Origin: an uncultured Verrucomicrobia subdivision 3 bacterium
GTDB taxonomy: Bacteria; Verrucomicrobiota; Verrucomicrobiia; Limisphaerales; UBA11358
Length of the DNA: 64,000 bases
Direction of reading: 5' to 3'
NCBI GenBank assembly: GCA_903922735.1
Contig: CAIXUZ010000072.1
Span: 1 to 64,000, forward strand
The position numbers and the translations under genes were made by a program. The notes beneath the pieces were generated by a model. The model worked only from the letters and a program-made list of their open reading frames with translations, did no database searches and was not told the origin of the DNA. Numbering within the stretch: position 1 is the first letter of the stretch; each line of letters begins with the position of its first letter. Below, piece by piece: positions 17,414 to 25,841 of this stretch.

Positions 17414-18712
17414 TTAGTTGGATGTTGACGTTTGATAAGTTTGCGGCTGGATCAGCGCTTCCAGTTCCGCCTGGGCAAGGTTCATTTCGAGCAGCTTGCC
17501 CTGGTAGGCCAGCCTGGCTTCAGCCGTCGTTCGCTGCGTATCCACGAGATCAATGAAGCCGAACTTGCCCTGCTCAAATCCGGTCTGCACCAACTGAAGC
17601 GCTTCGGCGGATTTGGGCAGAATCCGGTCGCGATAACGGGCCACCTGGCTGGCGGCGGTGCGGTAGCGTTTCAGGGCGCCCGCCCATTCGCGTTCCAACT
17701 GCTGCCGCACCGATTGCTGTTCGGCCTCAGCCACGCTGAGGTTGGCCTGGGTTTCCTGTCGCCGGCCCTTGCCGGTGTCAAACAGCGGCAACGGCAGCGA
17801 AAAGCCGAGCTGGATGATGGACTCATCGGTTGCGCCGATGCGTCCGCCGGCGAGCCCCACTTTCACGTCGGGATAAGCCTCGAGCCGCGCCCGGCGACTG
17901 GCGAGTTGGGCACGCTCCAGATTTGCCTGCGCGGCTTTTAAGCTGGGATGAGTTGCGAGCAATGGTCCGGCGTTGCCTTCCAGAAATCTGGCTTCGGTCG
18001 TTTCGGCCAGTGCGCCTTCCAGCTTGCGATTGTTCAATTCCGGCCGGCCCAGGAGCAGGGCAAAGTTTTGCCGGGCGGCGGCCAGTTCGCGCTGGAAGCT
18101 GGATAATTCCGTCCGCGCCTGTTCCAACTGCACTTCGGCCCGCAACTGTTCCTGATACGCGGCGGCTCCGGCGTCCACCCGCTTTTGCGCCGTGGCGGCG
18201 GACGATTCCGCCACCGTCGCCAGTTGTGCGGAAACCTCGACCAGTCGTTCGGAGGCCAGCACCCGAAAAAATCCCGCCTTCACGTCGCGGATGATTTCCG
18301 TCCGGCGTAACGCCAGTTCCGCCGCCGAAAATTTTTCGCCCGCGCCGCCGATCTGCCGGTCCAGCGACTTTTTTCCGGGGAATGGCAACGTCTGCGCGAT
18401 GCCGATGGTCTGCTTGGCGTCCGAGAAACCACGTCCGCCGTTCACCGGCCAGTCTTCCGCATTCAATTCCAATTCAGGATTGGACCATTGTTTCGCTTGG
18501 TAAGCCCGCCCGGCAGCCGCGTCCACGCGGGCGTCCGCAGCGCGGAGTTCCGGATTGTTTGCCAGCGCCAGCCGGATAGAAATGTCGAGGGTCAGCGTGT
18601 TTGTGATATAAATCGCGGTGGGGGTCTCCTGACTTGCAGCGGGAAACGCCATTGTGTTTCCCAGCGCCACCGCCAGGCAAAGCGTCCAACTGTAATTTTT
18701 TTTTCGCTTCAT
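17414..18712 (-). CDS. czcC: Outer membrane efflux channel (CzcC / TolC-like)
   Basis: Outer-membrane component of the tripartite metal exporter. It starts at ATG 18712 with a signal peptide (NYSWTLCLAVALGNTMAFPA), and the open frame reaches a TTG at 18736. The two typical OEP repeats are visible: LANNPELRAADARVDAAAGR near residue 45 and HPSLKAAQANLERAQLASRR near 245. Each is followed by long helical stretches, and the family segment GFEQGKFGFIDLVDTQRT is near 385. Length is about 432 residues. It is first in the order czcC-czcB-zinc ribbon-czcA. Confidence 0.93.
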   Translation of the reverse strand: MKRKKNYSWTLCLAVALGNTMAFPAASQETPTAIYITNTLTLDISIRLALANNPELRAADARVDAAAGRAYQAKQWSNPELELNAEDWPVNGGRGFSDAKQTIGIAQTLPFPGKKSLDRQIGGAGEKFSAAELALRRTEIIRDVKAGFFRVLASERLVEVSAQLATVAESSAATAQKRVDAGAAAYQEQLRAEVQLEQARTELSSFQRELAAARQNFALLLGRPELNNRKLEGALAETTEARFLEGNAGPLLATHPSLKAAQANLERAQLASRRARLEAYPDVKVGLAGGRIGATDESIIQLGFSLPLPLFDTGKGRRQETQANLSVAEAEQQSVRQQLEREWAGALKRYRTAASQVARYRDRILPKSAEALQLVQTGFEQGKFGFIDLVDTQRTTAEARLAYQGKLLEMNLAQAELEALIQPQTYQTSTSN

Positions 18713-18815
18713 AATCGATTCAAACGGACATATCAAAACGGGTCAATACGGGATGACAAAAAATTCACGGCGTGAAATCACACCGGATTCAGAGGGATGT
18801 CCCGGATGGGACTAT

Positions 18816-19205
18816 TTACGAAGCGAGAGACGGAGCACGGGCGGGGAGCACTGTGCGGAAAGTAAACTGCCAGGTCTGGAGCAAATGCGGCGGAGCCGCC
18901 GTGAGCAAGCCCAGGCTGGCTTCGGCGGGCAACGCGGCGCCCGGCGGCGGCGAGGGCAGGAAAAGAACCGGCTGCAAAACCGGTGATGGAATCATCAGGC
19001 GAAGTTGCGCGCTATTGTATTGGGACTTTTCCAAGGCAAAGCAGCCGCAGTCGCCGCAATCCTTGCCGGGGTCGCACCCCGGCTGGTCATCAACCGCGCA
19101 CTGAAAAAAATCAAGTCCGGGAAGGGATTCGAGATGGCAATGCGCGGAGGCGGGCAGCCAGAGGAACGCTGCCAGGGTAAACACGATGTTTCGGAAATGC
19201 CGCAC
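18816..19205 (-). CDS. Small exported cysteine-rich protein, upstream of czcC
   Basis: Unrecognised family, paralogous to the protein at 12071-12457. The GTG at 19205 gives 129 residues with a clear signal peptide (RNIVFTLAAFLWLPASA); the frame also opens from a TTG at 19241. The mature part begins HCHLESLPGLDFFQC and holds a Cys-rich block (C-x4-C-x5-C-x2-C-x-C) suited to metal binding. It ends with QTWQFTFRT...ARAPS, the same tail as the partner. It sits just before czcC on the same strand and opposite a His-rich permease, so periplasmic metal binding is inferred from context only. Confidence 0.6.
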   Translation of the reverse strand: MRHFRNIVFTLAAFLWLPASAHCHLESLPGLDFFQCAVDDQPGCDPGKDCGDCGCFALEKSQYNSAQLRLMIPSPVLQPVLFLPSPPPGAALPAEASLGLLTAAPPHLLQTWQFTFRTVLPARAPSLAS

Positions 19206-19371
19206 GCCTCTATAGATACTGTCAGATGAGAAAATGTTCAATCTAATCTGCGAGGGCGCGTTTAAGGCGAGGGCAGGAACTAAATATCTATTCTGTCCAG
19301 GTATTCTGTTTGAATTGGCAATAGATGGTTGTATTCTGTCAGCCGCCGTTTGGCCGGAAAGGTCTCAATAT
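19206..19371. promoter_or_regulatory. Divergent control region with three TATTCTGT copies
   Basis: Lies between the minus-strand metal efflux genes and the plus-strand His-rich permease. It contains three direct copies of TATTCTGT at 19289-19296, 19302-19309 and 19332-19339 (spacings 13 and 30). This concentration between two probable metal genes suggests a regulator-binding site, but no regulator gene is nearby and no clear promoter elements can be assigned. Confidence 0.4.
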
Positions 19372-20079
19372 ATGAGAAAGTCGCCGGACGGAATGTTTAT
19401 GATCGCCCTATTAACCGGCTTGCTGGCAGGACTCATCCATGTGTGGACAGGGCCAGATCATCTCACGGCCATCGCGCCGCTGGCCGTGCGGCGGCCAACT
19501 CAATCATGGTTGCCCGGCGCCCGCTGGGGCATCGGACATTCGGCGGGCGTGGCGGTGGTGGGACTGCTCTCGCTGTGGCTGCGGGAGTTGATACCGGTGG
19601 AATGGCTGTCGACCTGGGGCGAACGACTGGTGGGGGTGATGCTCTTTGGCATCGGCCTATGGGCGCTGCATCAGGCCTTCAAAAATAAAATCCACGCGCA
19701 CGAACACGAACACGACGGCGACCGGCATCTGCACTTTCACGTCCATCATCACCACGTCCACCCACTGAGGCAAATCCTGCCGCACAAGCACACGCATGCG
19801 GCGTTTGGCATCGGCACGTTGCATGGTCTGGCGGGCAGTTCGCATTTCCTCGGTGTGCTGCCGGCGCTGGCGTTTGCGACCAGGACGCAGGCGGTCATTT
19901 ACATCGCGGCGTTCGGCGCGGGGACGATCGCGGCGATGGCGCTGTTTTCGTGGGGAATAGGACGGATGGCGTCGCGGTTTGCCGGTCGCGGACAAAATAT
20001 TTATCGCGGCCTGATGACGACGTGCGGCGTGGCGGCACTGGGCGTGGGCGTGTTCTGGCTGGCGACGAGTTTTCGCTGA
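19372..20079 (+). CDS. His-rich NicO/UreH-type metal permease
   Basis: Predicted inner-membrane transporter related to NicO/UreH and RcnA nickel-cobalt permeases. The signature [20 protein letters not shown] appears at about residues 20-40, and a second half-repeat has [13 protein letters not shown]. Between them, residues about 105-130 form a strongly histidine-rich cytoplasmic or periplasmic loop (11 or more His) that would bind divalent metal. There are about six membrane segments. The start is uncertain: ATG 19372 is chosen, ATG 19393 is equally good, and the frame is open upstream to 19234. Being divergent from the czc genes, it probably shares their control and moves nickel, cobalt or a similar ion. 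Confidence 0.82.
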   Translation: MRKSPDGMFMIALLTGLLAGLIHVWTGPDHLTAIAPLAVRRPTQSWLPGARWGIGHSAGVAVVGLLSLWLRELIPVEWLSTWGERLVGVMLFGIGLWALHQAFKNKIHAHEHEHDGDRHLHFHVHHHHVHPLRQILPHKHTHAAFGIGTLHGLAGSSHFLGVLPALAFATRTQAVIYIAAFGAGTIAAMALFSWGIGRMASRFAGRGQNIYRGLMTTCGVAALGVGVFWLATSFR

Positions 20080-20126
20080 ATCGAAATTTTCTTGCCAAAG
20101 CCGGCGTCACGCAGGCATTTTCTGAC

Positions 20127-21692
20127 ATGGCAGCGACGCGCAATTCCAATCTCGACGACACGTTCTATCAAAAGGCGGACACCTTCTTCGCTGCGAACAG
20201 CAAAATCGGGCTGACCTACGACGACATCACGCTGGCGACGCTGTATTCGGAAATCCTCCCGCGCAACACCCAGCTCGACACGCGGCTCGCCGACAGCCTG
20301 CAACTGAACATTCCCGCCATCTCCGCGGACATGGACACGGTCACCGAATCGCGCATGGCCATCGCCATGGCGTTGAACGGCGGCCTGGGTCTCATCCATT
20401 ACAACATGCCGGAGCGCCAACAACTTTCCGAAGTCAGCCGCGTGAAGTATCACGTCCAGGGGCTGATTCAAGATCCCATCAAGATCGCGCCCGACCAGCT
20501 CATCGGCGACGTGCTTAAGCTGATTGAGGAAAAGAAATTCGGGTTCAGCACCTTTCCGGTCGTGGATGACAAGGGCAAGCTGCTTGGCCTGCTTTCCGGC
20601 CATGTCGTCAAACCGCGTTACGCCGCCAAGAAAGTCATTGAGGCCCTCACGCCCCGCAAACAGGTTCAGACCATCACCAAAAAAGAGCTGGGCAAGGATC
20701 CCATCGCCCGCGCTGATAAATTTTTTACCGAACACATGGGCATCCACAAATTGCTCGTCGTGGACGACGACGACCAGATGCTCGGCCTCATTACCATGAG
20801 CGATGTGGAGCGAATCACGCTGGAACGCAAGGCGCAGTTCAAGCCGGCCCGCGACGCGCAGTTCCGCCTCGTCTGCGGCGCGGCCGTCAGCGCCACGCGC
20901 AATGCCTTTGGTGAACTGGACCGCGAACGCATCCTCACCCACGTCGGCGGACTGGTTGAGCGCGGCGTGGATGTCGTCGCTGTCTCCACGGCGCATGGCC
21001 ATAGCAAGGGCGTGGGCGACACCGTGAAAGTTTTGCGCGATGCGTTTCCGAAACTGCCCATCATCGCCGGCAACGTCACCAGCGCGTCCGCCGTGGAGTA
21101 TCTCGCCGATTGCGGCGCGGATGTCATCAAGGTGGGGCAGGGGCCGGGTTCCATCTGCACGACGCGCATCGTGGCGGGCGTGGGTATTCCGCAGATGACG
21201 GCCCTCTACATCTGCTCGCGCGCGGCGGCGAAGAAGAAAGTTTCCATCCTCGCCGATGGCGGCATCACCAAGTCCGGCGATATCGTGAAGGCGCTGACGC
21301 TGGCGCAGGGCGTGATCTGCGGCGGCATCTTTGCCGGCTGCACCGAGGCGCCGGGCGACGTCGTAGAGATCAGCGGCAAGATGTACAAACATTATCGCGG
21401 CATGGGCAGCATGGCGGCGATGAAATCCGGCAGCGCGGCGCGCTACGGCCATGAAAAGGCCGACACCACGCGCAAGGTGGCGGCGGAAGGCATCGAGGCG
21501 CTCAAGGAAGCCTGCGGTTCCGTGGACCGCGTGCTGGCCCAGCTCATCGGCGGCATCCAAAGCGGCATGGGCTATCTCGGTACGGCAAATCTGGAACAGC
21601 TTCGGGAGAAGGCCCGCTACATCCGGGTCAGCCCCGCCGGCCAGCGCGAAGCCGCGCCGCATGACGTGGTGGAATTGAAGACGGGGAGTTAG
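20127..21692 (+). CDS. guaB: IMP dehydrogenase
   Basis: Converts IMP to XMP with NAD+, the committed step of GMP synthesis. From ATG 20127 the protein has 521 residues, slightly longer than usual because of an N-terminal extension. The substrate loop GPGSICTTR holds the catalytic Cys344. Two CBS domains lie at about 110-235 (QDPIKIAP...[18 protein letters not shown] and [20 protein letters not shown]). DADGGI-type phosphate binding reads [12 protein letters not shown], and the flap [15 protein letters not shown] follows. The open frame upstream of 20127 overlaps the permease gene and is not used. Confidence 0.95.
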   Translation: MAATRNSNLDDTFYQKADTFFAANSKIGLTYDDITLATLYSEILPRNTQLDTRLADSLQLNIPAISADMDTVTESRMAIAMALNGGLGLIHYNMPERQQLSEVSRVKYHVQGLIQDPIKIAPDQLIGDVLKLIEEKKFGFSTFPVVDDKGKLLGLLSGHVVKPRYAAKKVIEALTPRKQVQTITKKELGKDPIARADKFFTEHMGIHKLLVVDDDDQMLGLITMSDVERITLERKAQFKPARDAQFRLVCGAAVSATRNAFGELDRERILTHVGGLVERGVDVVAVSTAHGHSKGVGDTVKVLRDAFPKLPIIAGNVTSASAVEYLADCGADVIKVGQGPGSICTTRIVAGVGIPQMTALYICSRAAAKKKVSILADGGITKSGDIVKALTLAQGVICGGIFAGCTEAPGDVVEISGKMYKHYRGMGSMAAMKSGSAARYGHEKADTTRKVAAEGIEALKEACGSVDRVLAQLIGGIQSGMGYLGTANLEQLREKARYIRVSPAGQREAAPHDVVELKTGS

Positions 21693-21703
21693 GCATTGGT
21701 CAT

Positions 21704-21928
21704 TTAAAACTCCACCGGCGTGTTGAGCTTGCCGCATTGGGTGCAGCGGGAACGGTCCACATCGGCGTCGTCGGTATAGACATTGCCGCATTTCTGGCAG
21801 CGGAAGATGCGGTCCTCGGGATGGGCCGGTCCGAATTTCCGGCGACGCAGTTCGGAGAAAATACCCACCGCACACAATGCCCCCAGCGCCAGCGCCACAT
21901 AAAACATCAGTAAATGGTCGATGCTCAT
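21704..21928 (-). CDS. Small membrane-anchored zinc-ribbon protein
   Basis: A 74-residue protein: one membrane helix (LLMFYVALALGALCAVGIF, about 6-24), a short charged linker, then a zinc-ribbon with CQKCGNVY and CTQCGKLN. Its ATG overlaps the stop of the TonB-like gene by 4 bases (ATGA), so it is the last gene of the ExbB-ExbD-TonB unit. It may help assemble or sense something in that complex, but the family is not one I can name. Confidence 0.75.
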   Translation of the reverse strand: MSIDHLLMFYVALALGALCAVGIFSELRRRKFGPAHPEDRIFRCQKCGNVYTDDADVDRSRCTQCGKLNTPVEF

Positions 21929-22659
21929 GGCGTCCTGGCCGGCACGGTGTGCCAGTTAAAAAGAAATTCTCCCAAGGTCGATCCCGATCCCGGTGCAAAC
22001 CGCGCGGTTTTGGCCAGCGCCAGCGCTTTTTGATCTGCCGTCGCGTAGTCGCTCGATTCCAGCAGCACCACGGAGACAACATTGCCATCGGCGTCCACGA
22101 GCGCCTGTACGCGGCTTGTCTTGAGGACATCGTTCCAGGTCAGCGTGGGCACGATGATTTGATTCAGCATCCGGCGCTGGGCAAGTCCGCCACTGAGTTG
22201 CAGGGTGGAATTTTGCCGCAATAAAGATCCAAAGGTTTCCGCCGATTCGGCCGGCGCTGGTTCGGGTTTGTAATCCGGGTTCAGGCCGCTGAAAAGATTG
22301 GTGCGCATGAAAGTGTTAAACGCCATGCCTAAATTTTCAATGACCGGCGGCAGAAACTGCGGCGCCTCCGACCAGTGAAACGTTGGGGGCTGGGCGGCGA
22401 CCGGTCGCAGCCAGGCGGCGGGCAGAAAATCGTTCAAGTGCGGCAGGGTGAACAGGGTGGGATCCGTCAGCGCCACCAGCTCACGGTTGCCGTCGATCAG
22501 ATGAAATTGCGGAACGCGGGTGACGGCTCGCGGTCCGGCGTCAGACCTGGCACTAAATAAAAAAATAAACGCCACGTGGGCACCCAGCGTGAGCGCAATG
22601 AAAAACAGCCAACGTCGGGCGCTCCAGCCGGTGACCAGTGGTTGGGGTTCCACCTTCAT
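21925..22659 (-). CDS. TonB-like energy-transducing protein
   Basis: Probable periplasmic link of an ExbBD-driven system. There is a single N-terminal membrane helix (WLFFIALTLGAHVAFIFLF, about 18-36). The middle region is Pro-rich but lacks long Pro-Lys repeats. The C-terminal region (about 165-240) fits a TonB C-terminal fold: VDADGNVVSVVLLESSDYATADQKALALAKTARF. It overlaps exbD and the zinc-ribbon gene by 4 bases each. No TonB-dependent receptor is adjacent, so the cargo is unknown. The similarity of the C-terminal domain is fair, not strong. Confidence 0.72.
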   Translation of the reverse strand: MKVEPQPLVTGWSARRWLFFIALTLGAHVAFIFLFSARSDAGPRAVTRVPQFHLIDGNRELVALTDPTLFTLPHLNDFLPAAWLRPVAAQPPTFHWSEAPQFLPPVIENLGMAFNTFMRTNLFSGLNPDYKPEPAPAESAETFGSLLRQNSTLQLSGGLAQRRMLNQIIVPTLTWNDVLKTSRVQALVDADGNVVSVVLLESSDYATADQKALALAKTARFAPGSGSTLGEFLFNWHTVPARTP

Positions 22660-23093
22660 GGCTGGGCGGGTGCCGGCAGCGGGCTGGGAAGCGTGGCCAG
22701 CAGCAGATTGGTAATGCCGATTTCCGGCTGCCGCGCCAGCAGAGCCAGATGAGCGAGCTGCTCGTAACGAACGGCCTTGTCCGCATGAATGATGAGCGTA
22801 AGCGGTTGCCGCGTGCCCCTGGCAATCGCGGCCAGGGTGGTTTTTAAAACCGATTCGGAAATGATTTGATTTTCATAATACAAACGCCCCTGGCCATCCA
22901 CGGCCATGGCGACCGTCGGTTTATCCACGCCCGGCAGGTCATTGGCGGATGGCGGCTGCAAACTCATCCGCAGGCCAGGCACCGGCAGCAGCGCGCCGAG
23001 CAGCAAAAAAATCAGCAGCGCAAAAAAAACGGCGGCGAACGGCGCGACGTCGAACTGGCTGCGCAGAATTTTTGAATTGCGCGGAAATTTCAT
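22656..23093 (-). CDS. exbD: ExbD/TolR family protein
   Basis: Proton-channel partner of ExbB. It has an N-terminal cytoplasmic tail, one membrane helix (PFAAVFFALLIFLLLGALL, about 18-36) and a periplasmic domain with LIIHADKAVRYEQLAHL, the typical ExbD strand and helix. The usual essential Asp at the start of the helix corresponds to the FDVAP motif near residue 15. Length is 145 residues, normal for the family. The gene is 93 bases after exbB and overlaps the TonB-like gene by 4 bases. Confidence 0.87.
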   Translation of the reverse strand: MKFPRNSKILRSQFDVAPFAAVFFALLIFLLLGALLPVPGLRMSLQPPSANDLPGVDKPTVAMAVDGQGRLYYENQIISESVLKTTLAAIARGTRQPLTLIIHADKAVRYEQLAHLALLARQPEIGITNLLLATLPSPLPAPAQP

Positions 23094-23186
23094 AACGACG
23101 CGATGCGAATTCCACGCATGGGAACGAATTGATCCGGTGAAATCAGGCGGACCATTTGAGTTGATGAAAAATTGGGCGCGGCGCGT

Positions 23187-23813
23187 CTATTTGCCATGGC
23201 CGTTGGTGTTTTCCGTGACAATGTTGACGATTTCGGCGGCGGCGCGTTCCATGTCGAGAACGATCTTATTCACGCGGCTGACGAGGTAGTTATAACCGGC
23301 ATGAGCGGGAATCGCCACGGCCATGCCGCCGGCGGCGCAGATCAGGGCTTTCCAGACGCCATGCGACAACAATTCGATATGCGCATACAAGCCGGCCTGC
23401 TCCAACTGACCGAACACATCAATGAATCCGACAATCGTGCCGAACAATCCCAGCAGGGGAGCAATTTGTGCAATGGTGGCGAGCAGATTCAATTTTTCCT
23501 CCAGCCGCGGAACTTCAACGAGTCCCGCTTCTTCAACCGATTCGCGAACGCGTTCGCGACCGAGTTCCCGGTTCAAGATCGCGGCCTTCACGAGCCGCGC
23601 GACCGGACCGGGGGTGGCGTCGCAGATGGAAATAGCCTCGACGACATTGCCGCGCTTGATGACGGTGCGGACGCCGTTCATAAACTCGGCGGAGTTGATC
23701 TGCGAGCGGTGGCAATATAAAGCCCGCTCCACGAAAACAATGGCGGCGGCGGCGGCGGCGATCAGGATGAGCCAGATGACCGGCCCGCCATTGGCTAAAA
23801 GTGTCGGCAACAT
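23187..23813 (-). CDS. exbB: ExbB/TolQ/MotA family proton channel
   Basis: Inner-membrane proton channel that energises TonB- or Tol-type systems. Three membrane helices are visible: near residues 9-29, LLATIAQIAPLLGLFGTIVGFIDVF near 110-135, and WKALICAAGGMAVAIPAHAGYNYL near 155-178. The conserved APLLGLFGTVxG and AL.....G..VAIPA.. patterns match the family. At 208 residues it is of normal length. It is first in the order exbB-exbD-tonB-zinc ribbon, divergent from the dUTPase gene. Confidence 0.92.
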   Translation of the reverse strand: MLPTLLANGGPVIWLILIAAAAAAIVFVERALYCHRSQINSAEFMNGVRTVIKRGNVVEAISICDATPGPVARLVKAAILNRELGRERVRESVEEAGLVEVPRLEEKLNLLATIAQIAPLLGLFGTIVGFIDVFGQLEQAGLYAHIELLSHGVWKALICAAGGMAVAIPAHAGYNYLVSRVNKIVLDMERAAAEIVNIVTENTNGHGK

Positions 23814-23863
23814 GCGCTTGTTATACGGTTCGCGGCGATAAGTTCAAAGCGGAAAAGTTGGAA

Positions 23864-23939
23864 AACCGCCAAGCCGCCAAGCGCGCCAAGTTTTCAAAAG
23901 GCAAAAATTTGTCTTGGCGTCCTTGGCGGCTTGGCGGTT
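23864..23939. repeat. Long inverted repeat of the CGCCAAG type
   Basis: Left arm 23864-23890 and right arm 23913-23939 are complementary over 18 perfect base pairs, three mismatches, and 6 more pairs, with a 22-base A/T-rich loop. Each arm is built from CCGCCAAG words. It lies between the divergent exbB and dUTPase genes, ending 11 bases before the dUTPase ATG. A related CGCCAAG motif occurs at 2409-2430. Confidence 0.9.
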
Positions 23940-23949
23940 AAACTGGCGC

Positions 23950-24330
23950 ATGGAAAAACCTGACCAGCTACGCGAACTCTTCCGGATGCAGAAATCCCTC
24001 AACGAACGCATTGGCGTCCAGACCGACGGCATGAGCGAGGAGGAAAAAACCAAATGGCTGCTCAACTACACCCGCGCCATGCAGCAGGAAATGGCCGAAC
24101 TCACCGACAGCGTGCCGTGGAAATGGTGGGCCAAGTATCAGAAGTTCGACGAGCAGAACGCCCGCGTCGAGGTGGTGGACCTGTTTCACTTTCTCATCAG
24201 CATGGCGCAGGTGCTCGGTATGAGCGCGGATGACGTTTTCGCCGCCTACGTCAAAAAGAACGCCGTGAACTTCCAACGCCAGGATAGCGGCTATGTGAAG
24301 AAGGACGAGAACGACTCGAAACATATTTGA
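23950..24330 (+). CDS. Dimeric dUTPase (all-alpha NTP pyrophosphohydrolase)
   Basis: Would hydrolyse dUTP to dUMP, keeping uracil out of DNA and feeding dTMP synthesis. It belongs to the all-alpha dimeric dUTPase/MazG-like group, not the trimeric Dut family. From ATG 23950 it has 126 residues. Metal-binding acidic pairs are visible in QQEMAELTDSVPWKWW (about 43-58) and VEVVDLFHFLISMAQVLGM (about 73-91), the two E-x2-E/D type motifs of the fold. The upstream open frame into the inverted repeat is not used. It is followed directly by an unknown membrane protein. Confidence 0.88.
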   Translation: MEKPDQLRELFRMQKSLNERIGVQTDGMSEEEKTKWLLNYTRAMQQEMAELTDSVPWKWWAKYQKFDEQNARVEVVDLFHFLISMAQVLGMSADDVFAAYVKKNAVNFQRQDSGYVKKDENDSKHI

Positions 24331-25835
24331 ATTCGCGTGTGGCTGGATTGAACTTTCAACTTGGCTCAGGCAAGGTGGAATCCAAGGCGGGTTCACTCGC
24401 CAGCCGGGTGGTGCTGTTCCTGTTTGGCACGCCGTTCGCCGCGTTTGGGCTTTTCGCCGTCTGGGGCGGAATCAAAAAGTTTCACGACACGGGTTCGAAG
24501 GAGGGGATTTTCATCGCTTTGTTCGGCCTCGTCTTTGCGAGTGTCGGCTTTGGTCAGATGTATGCCGCCACCACAGCGGAACGTCGCCGTCGGGCCGCCG
24601 AGGAAAAATGGCGGGCGCAGACAGATGGTGGCAGCAAACCATGGCTGGCGCGGGCGGATTGGGCGGCGGGCCGGATCAAGTATTCAAACAATGCCCTGAA
24701 TGTGGCCCTGGGAATCAGCGCGGCGGCCTTTTGCGGCATGGGCGGGATATTCACCTTTCCGATGCTGCCGGAGGAATTGCGCAAGGGAAACCACAAGGCG
24801 CTCCTGGTGCTGATTTTTCCACTGGCGGGCATTGTGTTGCTAGCGGCCTTTGTTCGCGGGATGTTGGCGCAGCGGCGCTACGGGGACTGTTTTTTTGAGC
24901 TGGCGTCCATCCCCGGCGCGGTCGGCGGCACGCTGGAGGGCATGATCCAGACCGGCGCGCGGTTGACGCCGGAACATGCCCTGCACCTGAATCTCTCGTG
25001 TATCCGGCGCGTCGTTTCCGGCTCCGGCAATAACCGCAGCACGCGGGAAAGCATTCTCTGGCAGGACGGAAAAGTTTTCCGTCCGAACGCCGGTTGGCCC
25101 GAACTCAAGCCGGGCCGCAGCGCCATCCCGGTCTATTTCAAAATTCCCGCCGGCCACCCGGAATGTTTTGCGCGCGGCAACGAAGCTGTCCTCTGGCGGC
25201 TGGAGGCGAAAGCGAATATGGCCGGCCCCGATTTTTCCGTGACGTTTGAAGTGCCGGTTTTTAAAGTCGCGGGCGTTGATGCCGGGCAAACAACCGAAGC
25301 CGACCCAACGGCCGCGTGGCAAATGCCGGTGGAGGAAATCCGCCGCGATGAGCGTTCAAGAATCCAGATCAGTGACGGCCCGAGAGGCCGGGAGTTTTAC
25401 TTTCCTGCCGCGAGAAACATCGGGACGACACTTTATCTGACGTTGATGTTTCTAATCTGTACCGCGTTCACGCTGGCTACCTATTTCCTATTCAAATCAT
25501 TGTTTTTTGAAATCGTTTTCACGGCGCTTGATGTTTTAATATTTTTTGCTGTGCTCGATCGCTGGTTCAAATCCAGCCGCGTTAACGTTGATCCCACGGG
25601 CGTCTATGCTCGAAAAAGCTGGTTGATTTTTAGCCGCTCCAAAAACTTTACGATCAGCGACATCCGCAGCATTGAGCTCAAACTAGCTTTTAACGTCGGC
25701 AGCCATGCGTTTTATTCCCTGCAGTTAGTCTTGCCCTCCGGCAAAACAGCCGTCATTGCTACTGACCTCCCCGATAAACTGGAAGCCGAATGGCTCGTGC
25801 GGGAAATGACCAAGGCGCTGGGGCGCCACGTTTAA
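24327..25835 (+). CDS. Polytopic membrane protein of unknown function
   Basis: I do not recognise the family. The 502-residue frame starts at a TTG overlapping the dUTPase stop; a GTG at 24339 is an alternative. It has two N-terminal membrane helices (about 28-48 and 62-80), two more near 128-150 and 158-180, then a soluble region of about 180 residues with beta-rich segments (VYFKIPAGHPECF, VTFEVPVFKVAG). A final pair of helices is near 365-405, followed by a short C-terminal beta domain (TDLPDKLEAEWLVREM). The arrangement of helices, a soluble beta domain and more helices suggests an envelope protein. Its position between dUTPase and hpt looks like simple adjacency. Confidence 0.72.
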   Translation: MNSRVAGLNFQLGSGKVESKAGSLASRVVLFLFGTPFAAFGLFAVWGGIKKFHDTGSKEGIFIALFGLVFASVGFGQMYAATTAERRRRAAEEKWRAQTDGGSKPWLARADWAAGRIKYSNNALNVALGISAAAFCGMGGIFTFPMLPEELRKGNHKALLVLIFPLAGIVLLAAFVRGMLAQRRYGDCFFELASIPGAVGGTLEGMIQTGARLTPEHALHLNLSCIRRVVSGSGNNRSTRESILWQDGKVFRPNAGWPELKPGRSAIPVYFKIPAGHPECFARGNEAVLWRLEAKANMAGPDFSVTFEVPVFKVAGVDAGQTTEADPTAAWQMPVEEIRRDERSRIQISDGPRGREFYFPAARNIGTTLYLTLMFLICTAFTLATYFLFKSLFFEIVFTALDVLIFFAVLDRWFKSSRVNVDPTGVYARKSWLIFSRSKNFTISDIRSIELKLAFNVGSHAFYSLQLVLPSGKTAVIATDLPDKLEAEWLVREMTKALGRHV

Positions 25836-25841
25836 ATAATC

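Noticed and set aside
20001-22130. 709-codon minus-strand frame over guaB
   Set aside because: Antisense shadow of IMP dehydrogenase; the coding signal and motifs are on the plus strand.
25562-25576. T-arm-like sequence CTGGTTCAAATCCAG, as in a tRNA
   Set aside because: It lies inside the membrane protein gene and no acceptor stem, anticodon arm or D arm can be found around it.
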